A DNA stretch of 11,373 nt from Phycisphaerales bacterium UBA2396. Lineage in GTDB: Bacteria > Planctomycetota > Phycisphaerae > Phycisphaerales > UBA1924. The stretch spans positions 1,521 to 12,893 of the forward strand of contig DDSG01000049.1 of the NCBI GenBank assembly GCA_002343325.1, in the 5' to 3' direction. The translations under genes and the position numbers were made by a program. Positions 1 through 6,146 of this stretch are shown here, one piece after another (the stretch's first letter is position 1; every line of letters begins with the position of its first letter). Under the pieces are notes generated by a model. The model did not search any database. It had not been told where the DNA came from and saw only the letters and a program-made list of their open reading frames with translations.

Positions 1-1
1 C

Positions 2-1144
2 GCCCCCCGCCGCGACGGCGCCTTCACCATCTTCTACATGGGCATCAACCTCGGCGCCTTCCTCTGCGCCTTCATCTGCGGCACCCTCGGCGAGAAGGTC
101 GGCTGGCACTGGGGCTTCGGCTCCGCCGCCGTCGGCATGATCCTGGGCCTGCTCCTCTACGTCTGGGGCAAGCCCCGCTTCATGCGCGAGATCGGCCACC
201 CGCCCGAAGATCGCAAGGTCGCCGCCAACGCCGCCTCCATGTTCTTCCTCGTCTTCGCCCTCGTCGCCTCGGGTCTCTTCGCCGCCGCCTACTACGCCGG
301 CCTGCTCTCCAACCTCCAGAACGCCGTCAACGACCTCGCCGCCAAGCCCGCCCTCGGATGGACCATCGTCGGCGTCCTCATCGCGGGGATCGTCGCCTGG
401 CTCGCCTGGTTCCTCTCCATCAATCGCCCCGAAGACCGCGGGCCCGTTGTCTCCATCTTCGTCTTCATGTTCTTCAACGCCTTCTTCTGGCTCGCCTTCG
501 AACAGGCCGGTTCCTCCATCAACGTCTTCACCGAGCAGAAGACCGACCGCATGCTCGGCTCCTTCGAAGTCCCCGCCACCTGGTTCCAGTCCGTCAACGC
601 CGGGCTCATCTTCATGCTCGCACCGCTCTTCGCCGCCATCTGGACCCGACTCGGCAAACGCAACCTCAACCCCACCCAGCCCGTCAAGATCGCCCTTGGC
701 CTCTTCTTCCTCGGCCTGGGATTCCTCTTCATGGTCTGGGCCGGCGTCATCGCCAAGGACGACCCCGCCCTCCTCGCCTCCCCAGGCGCCCAGGTCGCCA
801 AGGCCGGCATGTGGCTCATCTTCATGACCTACTTCTGGCACACCGTCGGCGAGCTCTGCCTCTCCCCCACCGGCCTCTCCTACGTCACCAAGGCCGCCCC
901 CGTGAAGTTCGTCTCACTCCTCATGGGCATCTGGTTCGTCTCCAGTTTCGTCGCCAACCTCGGCGGCGGGCTCGTTGCCGCTCAGGTCGAGAAGATCGAG
1001 AAGGGCGAGCTCAAGCTCCCCTGGAACTTTGGCGGCCAGGCCGACTTCTTCTTCCTCTTCGTTGCCACCAGCATCGGCGCCAGCATCGTGATCTTCGTCC
1101 TCAGCCCCCTGCTCCGAAAGCTCATGCGCAACCCCAACGACTGA
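2..1144 (+). CDS. POT/PTR2-family proton-dependent peptide transporter, C-terminal part
   Basis: Proton-coupled uptake of di- and tripeptides across the inner membrane is the known role of this family. The frame is open to the left edge, so the first Met (38) is internal and the N-terminal helices lie outside the window. Visible family marks are the FYMGINLGAF block (PTR2 signature region) at once, the FFWLAFEQAGSSIN block about residue 150 of the fragment (the FW..EQ motif of bacterial POTs), and GELCLSPTGLSYV near residue 290 (the SPxGL helix). Many hydrophobic segments follow one another, and the protein ends in a short basic tail (LLRKLMRNPND). The 380 residues seen are roughly the last three quarters of a typical 450-550 residue member. 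A strong terminator follows. Substrate specificity cannot be read from the sequence. Family assignment is secure. Confidence 0.93.
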   Translation, partial: APRRDGAFTIFYMGINLGAFLCAFICGTLGEKVGWHWGFGSAAVGMILGLLLYVWGKPRFMREIGHPPEDRKVAANAASMFFLVFALVASGLFAAAYYAGLLSNLQNAVNDLAAKPALGWTIVGVLIAGIVAWLAWFLSINRPEDRGPVVSIFVFMFFNAFFWLAFEQAGSSINVFTEQKTDRMLGSFEVPATWFQSVNAGLIFMLAPLFAAIWTRLGKRNLNPTQPVKIALGLFFLGLGFLFMVWAGVIAKDDPALLASPGAQVAKAGMWLIFMTYFWHTVGELCLSPTGLSYVTKAAPVKFVSLLMGIWFVSSFVANLGGGLVAAQVEKIEKGELKLPWNFGGQADFFFLFVATSIGASIVIFVLSPLLRKLMRNPND

Positions 1145-1169
1145 TTCCTCAGCCACCTTACTAATGCAA

Positions 1170-1210
1170 CAGGCCCGGGGAACACCACTCCCCGGGCCTG
1201 CTTTGTTTTC
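1170..1210 (+). terminator. Rho-independent terminator of the peptide transporter gene
   Basis: A perfect 12-bp stem (1170-1181 with 1189-1200) with a 7-nt loop is followed by a T-rich tail (ctttgttttc, 1201-1210). It starts 26 nt after the transporter stop codon. The opposite strand has no T run after the stem, so it mainly serves the + strand gene, although it lies only about 17 nt beyond the convergent PilZ gene and may also slow transcription from that side. Confidence 0.85.
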
Positions 1211-1226
1211 GTCTTGTTAGCGCGGC

Positions 1227-2066
1227 CTACGCCGCCTTCCGCGCACCCGTCGCCGCACGTGTGAACGCGTCGATCTGCTCGATCACAAACGACCGGTGCG
1301 ACGGGCTCTGACCAAACTCAAACGCCACGCCGCAGTATGTGTTCTGCTCACTATCAAGGTGCGTGTGCACAATCCGGGCGCACATCCCCACCGGCGCCGG
1401 CACGTCCGGCATCAGGTTCACCCTCATCCAATACATCCTGCTCCCGTCGCAGCGCGATGATTCTTCCTTCGCGACCAGCAACCCCGCGCCGCCGCCACCA
1501 AGGTTCAGCAACCTCGCTCGAAACATCGGCCCCACCTCGGGCAACACCGCCGCCCCGCCCGCCGCTCCCCCCTCTCGAAGCCGCCGAATCGTCTGCTGGT
1601 TGTCCATCTCCGCCAGGAACGCCGACGCCGGGTCGAGCAGCGGGTACACCTCAACCTCCGGCAGGTTCAGGCTCGCCGTCGACACACGCATGAAGTTCCG
1701 TCGCGAGCACCGTTCCACGCTCTCGGGCATCGCCAGTCGCAGCACCCCGATCCCCGGCCCCGTCCGCGACGCCATCCGCGTCCGCCCGACAACCTTCGTG
1801 CTGAACATCCAGCGGTTCGGGCCCATGCTCATCGCCGCCGTCAGCACCGCCCCGTCCGGGATCGGCACCGACTGCCCCAGCGCCACCGGAGCCTCAACCT
1901 GGATCTCCCCCTCGCTGACCCCGACGATCCTCACCCGCCAGACCAGGTCCACAGCGCCCGCCTGCTCGGCACCTCGCGACGGCGCGATCTCCAGCCCGCC
2001 GTTCCGCTCATAAATCTGGTACAGGCAGTCGCGCCAACGTTCGGTCCTGGATCGATTCGCGGGCAT
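1227..2066 (-). CDS. PilZ-domain protein, YcgR-like c-di-GMP effector
   Basis: This is a probable cytoplasmic c-di-GMP receptor of 279 residues with no signal peptide. The N-terminal half (about 35-115) resembles the YcgR-N type beta domain that precedes PilZ in flagellar brake proteins. The PilZ part starts with the RxxxR signature (R123-R127, within SRRNFMR) and runs to about residue 268. The second c-di-GMP motif (D/N-x-S-x-x-G) appears as N188-L-G-G-G-G193, so the usual Ser is Gly. Some 60 residues separate the two motifs, longer than is usual for PilZ, because of an insert about 145-180. The ATG at 2066 is supported by AAGGA (2075-2079) 8 nt upstream. YcgR proteins bind the flagellar motor and slow it; a motility role here is inference, helped by flgI in the window and a possible sigma-28 promoter upstream. 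It could instead act on exopolysaccharide or pili. Confidence 0.8.
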   Translation of the reverse strand: MPANRSRTERWRDCLYQIYERNGGLEIAPSRGAEQAGAVDLVWRVRIVGVSEGEIQVEAPVALGQSVPIPDGAVLTAAMSMGPNRWMFSTKVVGRTRMASRTGPGIGVLRLAMPESVERCSRRNFMRVSTASLNLPEVEVYPLLDPASAFLAEMDNQQTIRRLREGGAAGGAAVLPEVGPMFRARLLNLGGGGAGLLVAKEESSRCDGSRMYWMRVNLMPDVPAPVGMCARIVHTHLDSEQNTYCGVAFEFGQSPSHRSFVIEQIDAFTRAATGARKAA

Positions 2067-2099
2067 GCTTTGGTTCCTTGGTGTGCTGCGCCTCCTCGC

Positions 2100-2128
2100 T
2101 TATCGACCCACCATCCCGCACGCTTGAG
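2100..2128 (-). promoter_or_regulatory. Candidate sigma-28 (FliA-type) promoter of the PilZ gene
   Basis: Read on the - strand, GTCGATAA (2107-2100) differs from the sigma-28 -10 consensus GCCGATAA at one base. A TCAA-type -35 (CTCAAG, 2128-2123) stands 16 nt before it, against about 15 in the consensus. The implied start point near 2093 would give a leader of about 27 nt containing the AAGGA ribosome binding site of the gene starting at 2066. The geometry is good, but the -35 element is weak and chance matches occur. Confidence 0.35.
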
Positions 2129-2175
2129 CCCTCCACGCCACCCGCTCGCATCGCCCACCTTACGACCGGATAACC

Positions 2176-2214
2176 GGCGCGCGAAAGACCCCGCAGCACC
2201 ACGGCAGCGGGGTC
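2176..2214 (-). terminator. Hairpin terminator of the FG-GAP dockerin gene
   Basis: An 8-bp GC-rich stem (2187-2194 with 2207-2214) with a 12-nt loop lies 32 nt beyond the stop codon of the - strand gene ending at 2246. On that strand it is followed by TTTCGCGC, a short T tail. It is weaker than the terminators of the two other dockerin genes but sits in the equivalent position. Confidence 0.6.
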
Positions 2215-2245
2215 CTCGCGTGTTCCATCTCCCGATTCCGGAGAC

Positions 2246-4036
2246 TCAGCAGCCTGTCTCGAACGCCGCCACGTAGTCATCAAAGTCGAAGAAGTCGGTG
2301 AACCCGTCGAAGTTCACGTCCGCGTTCCGCCCACCGACGCACGACCCGCCGTCAAAGCACGTCACGAAATCGTCATAGTCGAAGAAGTCGACGAAGCCGT
2401 CCTCGTTGAAGTCCGCCACGCAGCTCCACCGCACGTTCAGGTCAAACGCCCCGACCGCACCGCTGAACCCGGCGACCCGAAGCCAGTACGTCTCGCCTCG
2501 CTCCACGTTGAACGCCACACGAGAGGTCAACTGCCCGCCGAAGTCGTCGTTGCACTGCACCAGGTTCGCGTCCTGCCAGGTCGGCATCGGGCTGTGCGCC
2601 GACAGCACGGTGTCAAATCCCGACCCCAGCGTGTCCGCGATCACGCGACCGTTCCCGCGGGCCGTGAACTTGAAGTACACGTCGGGCGAGAACTGACTCC
2701 ACCCGCACATCCCGGGCAAGCCATTCGCCAGCGGCGTCGCGTGCACCAGGCACCCCTCGATCGTCGCCGGAACCCCGATCAACTCCGCGCCCGCCGGCTC
2801 GTCGCCGCCACGCATCACGCCCAGCCCCAGCCGCGTCACCGTCCCCGCAACCGACACATCTCCCGCATCATCGTTCACGTCGCCCGCGAAGAAGTCCGTC
2901 CCGTCCGTCGCCACGGCCGATCCCCACGTCGAGGTTCCGCCCAGAGCCGTACCCCACACCACGCGATGCAGAGCCCACGACCCCTGATTTCGACGGTAGA
3001 TGTACGCCTTGTCCAGCCCCGGCGCCCCGATGATCATCCACTCGCCGTTCATCGAGATCGTCTGCCCGAAGTTTCCGCCGTCGCCGTCCGGCCCCGCGAT
3101 GAAGCCCACTGGCTCCCAGTTCCCGTTGGGCGTCTTCTCGTACAGGAACACGCGCCCGCGGGCGTTCCCGAAGCTCGGCGCGCCCGACGCGATCACCTCG
3201 CCGTTCGTCGCCACCGCCAGCCCGTTGAACTGGAACGCCTCGTCCCACTGCGTCGGCAGGTTCTGCAGGCTGTACCCCTGCCCCGTCATGTTGAACACGT
3301 AGATCCCGCCCGTCGATGCCGCGTTCACGCTGTCCCGGTCGGGCGAACCCACCACCAGCATCCCGGCGTTCGGCCCGCCCGCCGGTGCGATCGCCACCGA
3401 ATACCCGAAGTGCTCCCCGGCCTGCGTGCTGTTCGCCGGACGGATCACCGTCGTCACCAGTTGCACCTGCCCCTGCCCATCGATGCGGTACACGTACACC
3501 GCGCCCATGTCGTCCCCCGCGTTGAAGTCCCGCCGCGGCGCTCCGAAGGCGATCCGCCCCGCACCAACCGCCACCGAGAAGCCAAACTCATCGCCCGCAA
3601 CCAAACCCACGGCAGGCATGGCCGGCGACACCCAGCTCCCGCCGCTCTTGTGCGTGATCGATCCCCCGCCCATCGGGAACGCCCCGTTCATCGTCCCACC
3701 GCCGCGCCCCGTCGCAATAACCGCCCCGTCCGTCGCCACCGCCCGCCCGAACGCCCTGTCCTGCCCCGCGTCGTGCGTCGATGCCATCCAGTACCACGAA
3801 CCGTTGATCCGCTCGAAAATGTGCCTCGAACCACCGTTCGTCGCGCCCGCGTTGTCGTCGCTGGGGCACCCCACCACCATCACGTTCCCCGCCGCCGCCA
3901 CCGCCGCCCCGAACCGATCGCCCGTTGCCGGCCCAAAGTGCTGGAACTTCTGAGGCCCACACTGCCCAACCGCCTGGCCCGCCACCAGCACCAAACCCGC
4001 CACACCCATCATCCCGCTCTTCATCGCGTCGTTCAT
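2246..4036 (-). CDS. Exported FG-GAP propeller / PPC-like / Gly-Cys dockerin protein
   Basis: A 596-residue secreted protein of unknown binding partner. A signal peptide covers about residues 1-25 (hydrophobic core GVAGLVLVAG, likely cut after AVGQ or nearby). Residues 27-405 hold about seven repeats of 50-60 residues with marks such as GDRFGAAVA (39), DRAFGRAVA (93), GDEFGFSVAVG (148), GEHFGYSVAI (207), then near 265, 320 and 367, as in FG-GAP/integrin-alpha seven-bladed propellers. Residues about 415-537 resemble the bacterial PPC domain (DVYFKFTA, SGFDTVLSA, CNDDFG, YWLRVAGF). Residues 539-596 are a two-loop dockerin-like module with four Cys, ending in Gly-Cys. The frame is open to 4108, but the ATG at 4036 is chosen because AGGAG (4046-4050) lies 9 nt upstream and the signal peptide begins there. 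It is the last of three like-ended genes. A display or matrix role is inference. Confidence 0.82.
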   Translation of the reverse strand: MNDAMKSGMMGVAGLVLVAGQAVGQCGPQKFQHFGPATGDRFGAAVAAAGNVMVVGCPSDDNAGATNGGSRHIFERINGSWYWMASTHDAGQDRAFGRAVATDGAVIATGRGGGTMNGAFPMGGGSITHKSGGSWVSPAMPAVGLVAGDEFGFSVAVGAGRIAFGAPRRDFNAGDDMGAVYVYRIDGQGQVQLVTTVIRPANSTQAGEHFGYSVAIAPAGGPNAGMLVVGSPDRDSVNAASTGGIYVFNMTGQGYSLQNLPTQWDEAFQFNGLAVATNGEVIASGAPSFGNARGRVFLYEKTPNGNWEPVGFIAGPDGDGGNFGQTISMNGEWMIIGAPGLDKAYIYRRNQGSWALHRVVWGTALGGTSTWGSAVATDGTDFFAGDVNDDAGDVSVAGTVTRLGLGVMRGGDEPAGAELIGVPATIEGCLVHATPLANGLPGMCGWSQFSPDVYFKFTARGNGRVIADTLGSGFDTVLSAHSPMPTWQDANLVQCNDDFGGQLTSRVAFNVERGETYWLRVAGFSGAVGAFDLNVRWSCVADFNEDGFVDFFDYDDFVTCFDGGSCVGGRNADVNFDGFTDFFDFDDYVAAFETGC

Positions 4037-4204
4037 CGCTGCTGTCTCCTGCATCCGCGTGCGCATGCCACCACCGCGGCCCCTCCCTCTCGGGGCCTCT
4101 CCGGACAAGCCTGCTCCCGCGTGCGTTCCGGCCCGCTCCGTTCCTTCTCGGGCGTGCCGGCATCTTCAGTGCGTCAACCCGCACCGCCCCAGCTAGTTCA
4201 CAAC
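4037..4204. other. Leader region of the FG-GAP dockerin gene
   Basis: This non-coding stretch should carry the promoter of the - strand gene starting at 4036. Apart from the ribosome binding site it holds a 6-bp hairpin (4078-4083 with 4092-4097, 8-nt loop) that would lie in the leader RNA. I see a TTGACG hexamer on the - strand but no acceptable -10 element at the right distance, so no promoter is called. No small gene is supported. Confidence 0.4.
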
Positions 4205-4247
4205 CCAAAAAAGACCGAGGGGCCGACCCTTCCGGCTCAGCCCCTCG
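4205..4247 (-). terminator. Rho-independent terminator of the Ig/dockerin gene
   Basis: The outer stem of 8 bp (4216-4223 with 4240-4247) can be extended by an inner GC-rich pairing. On the - strand it is followed by GGTC and a run of six T (complement of 4207-4212). It lies 43 nt beyond the stop codon of the gene ending at 4290. Confidence 0.85.
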
Positions 4248-4289
4248 TGTTGCTCCACGTTGACCGCGAGCCCCAACTCATCCCCAACC

Positions 4290-5849
4290 TCAGCACCCCG
4301 CCTCGAAGGCATCCACAAAATCCGCAAAGTCAAAGAAGTCCACGAACCCGTCCCCGCTGAAGTCCGCCGGGCAGGCAGGACCCGGGAACGTGAGCGATGC
4401 GGGGATACTCCCGAGCGAAAGCCCGTTGCACGAGCCGGTCACGACGCACACATAGGAACCCGCATCGCTCGGCTGCAGGTTGGAGAGGCGCAGGATGGGC
4501 GTCGCCGCCGTCGGGTTGGCGATGGTGTCCAGAGGCACGCCGTCCTTCTGCCACAGGTACGTGACGTCACCCAGCGCCGAAGCACTGAGGTCAAAGACCG
4601 CCGTGCCCCCGACGACCGTGAGCATCGCGGCGGGTTGCCTCGAGAACGCCGGCAGCGCGCCGGGAACGGCGTACGTGATGATGTTGCTGGCGTCCTGCCC
4701 GCCGGCCCCGTTGTGAGCACCAACGACCCAGACCTCCCCGCTCGGGAGCGGCAGAATCGCCCGCACCTCACCGGCGATTCCGCCCGCGAAGGTCGCGTGA
4801 GAGCCAAGCGGCGCCGGACTGGGGCGATAGCGCTCGAGCCCCAGGCCACCCTCCACGTTTCCTCTGCCACCCGCCAACACCGACCCGTCCGGGAGGGTTG
4901 CCAGCGCGTAGGTACCGAAGAGTTCGATCGCGGCCGACCACGTCTGCGTCACCGAGTCGTACCGGTACACATCAAAGTCCGTGCCGCACAGCAGATCGCC
5001 GCCGGGCAGTTCGACCACGGTGTTCGCCACCGGTAGAACTCCACCTCCCAGCGCCGACCACGCGCCCGTCGAAGGCCGGTAGCGGGCGATGCTTCCGGCG
5101 GGCACGCCGCCCGCCGTCGTGAAGCGCCCGGCGACAAGAACATCGCCGTTGGAGGCAAGAGCCAGCGCCGCCACCGTCGGCACGGCCCCCGCGACACCAC
5201 CCACGCTCTGCCACGTGTTGGTCGCCGAGCGGTACATCGCGATCCCTTGCGCTGCCACCCCGGGCCCGACCGTCGTAAACGTCCCGCCCACCATCACATC
5301 GCCGTTCGGCAGCGTCAACAGGGCCGAGACGCTCGCGCCGCTCACGCCGCCCGCCATCGTGGACCACGTGCCTGTCGCATCGACGTAGCGGGCGATCCGG
5401 CCAACCGCGGCCGCCCCCGCGGTGCTGAAGTCGCCACCGACGATGACATCGCCGCCGGGGAGCACCGCGATCGCTCGCACGCTTCCATTCAAGTTGGCGC
5501 CGAGCTGTGCGCGAGCCCCGGTCGCGAGGTTGTAGCGGCCCAAGAACCGTGCAGCCGTGTTGCCATCAATCACGGTAAAGTCACCACCCAAGATCACCGA
5601 GCCGGCCGGCCCGCCCCCGCCGCCCGGGGGCTGAAAGGCCAACGCCCGCACCATCTGATCCGTGAAGAGACGGGGGTAGACATTGGGGCTTTGCCACCCT
5701 TCCCGACAATCACCCGCCGGGAACCCCTGCGCCAGAGCCTGCCCACCGCTGCCTGCAAACCACACGGCCGCCGCCATGAAGCAGGCACCCCCCGTCCGAC
5801 CGAAGGGAGCCCCGAACGACAACGGACGACCAAGAAGCGACAGACGCAT
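4290..5849 (-). CDS. Exported propeller-like repeat / Ig-like / short Gly-Cys dockerin protein
   Basis: A 519-residue secreted protein. The signal peptide is long (core about 21-34, likely cut after QALA at 40). Residues 66-395 contain about seven repeats with the pattern LPxGDVxVGGxFTTxG...IARYxxxTGxWS (clear at 128, 178, 230, 280, 320 and 368), suggesting a seven-bladed propeller of the Kelch or delta-60-repeat kind. Residues 402-488 form an Ig-like domain with the diagnostic W433, L-x-x-x-DAGSYVC (Cys468) and a G-strand ending in SLTF. Residues 493-519 are a shortened dockerin-like module with one DFSGDGFVDFFD loop and a final Gly-Cys. The frame stays open to 6035, but the ATG at 5849 is preferred: GGAG (5857-5860) is 7 nt upstream and the export signal starts there. 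The ligand is unknown; binding to cell-surface or extracellular polymers is inference. Confidence 0.82.
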   Translation of the reverse strand: MRLSLLGRPLSFGAPFGRTGGACFMAAAVWFAGSGGQALAQGFPAGDCREGWQSPNVYPRLFTDQMVRALAFQPPGGGGGPAGSVILGGDFTVIDGNTAARFLGRYNLATGARAQLGANLNGSVRAIAVLPGGDVIVGGDFSTAGAAAVGRIARYVDATGTWSTMAGGVSGASVSALLTLPNGDVMVGGTFTTVGPGVAAQGIAMYRSATNTWQSVGGVAGAVPTVAALALASNGDVLVAGRFTTAGGVPAGSIARYRPSTGAWSALGGGVLPVANTVVELPGGDLLCGTDFDVYRYDSVTQTWSAAIELFGTYALATLPDGSVLAGGRGNVEGGLGLERYRPSPAPLGSHATFAGGIAGEVRAILPLPSGEVWVVGAHNGAGGQDASNIITYAVPGALPAFSRQPAAMLTVVGGTAVFDLSASALGDVTYLWQKDGVPLDTIANPTAATPILRLSNLQPSDAGSYVCVVTGSCNGLSLGSIPASLTFPGPACPADFSGDGFVDFFDFADFVDAFEAGC

Positions 5850-6081
5850 AAATGAACTCCAGAGGCGTGCCGTGATCGGGCGACGATCAAGAAGGGCTCG
5901 CAGTCTACTTGCGCCCGTCCTCCGGCAAAGCACAAATGACCGAAACACCAGACAATGATGCTCGCCGGAACGGGATGCGGTCGTTGTCAGACGCCGACTC
6001 CCGGAAAAGCAACACCCGATAATCAAAGGCGGCACGACTGCTTTCTCTGACCGCGACTCGATTGGTCTCCGCCATCAGCCC
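5850..6081. other. Non-coding leader between two dockerin genes
   Basis: This stretch lies between the terminator at 6082-6122 and the start at 5849. On the - strand a weak sigma-70-like pair is visible: TTTGCC (5929-5924) and TAGACT (5907-5902), 16 nt apart, about 50 nt before the start codon. It matches the consensus only partly. Otherwise I see no RNA gene, repeat or supported small gene. Confidence 0.25.
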
Positions 6082-6122
6082 GTACCAAAAACAACGCGGC
6101 CGACCCGCAAAGGTCGGCCGCG
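6082..6122 (-). terminator. Rho-independent terminator of the four-repeat dockerin gene
   Basis: A perfect 11-bp stem (6095-6105 with 6112-6122) and a 6-nt loop are followed on the - strand by TTGTTTTTGGTACG. It starts 24 nt beyond the stop codon of the gene ending at 6147. It is the strongest of the three dockerin-gene terminators. Confidence 0.9.
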
Positions 6123-6146
6123 CATTCAACTCAACTCACCGTCGTC

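Noticed and set aside
4037..4108. Extended start of the FG-GAP protein at 4108
   Set aside because: The extra 24 residues are Arg/Gly-rich and precede the signal peptide; AGGAG is placed for the ATG at 4036.
2594..4360. 588-codon + strand open frame
   Set aside because: It is antisense to the FG-GAP protein, Arg/Pro/His-rich, crosses a terminator, and has no recognisable motif; the - strand gene is clearly real.
5850..6035. Extended start of the Ig/dockerin protein at 6035
   Set aside because: The added residues would bury the signal peptide, and GGAG is correctly spaced for the ATG at 5849.
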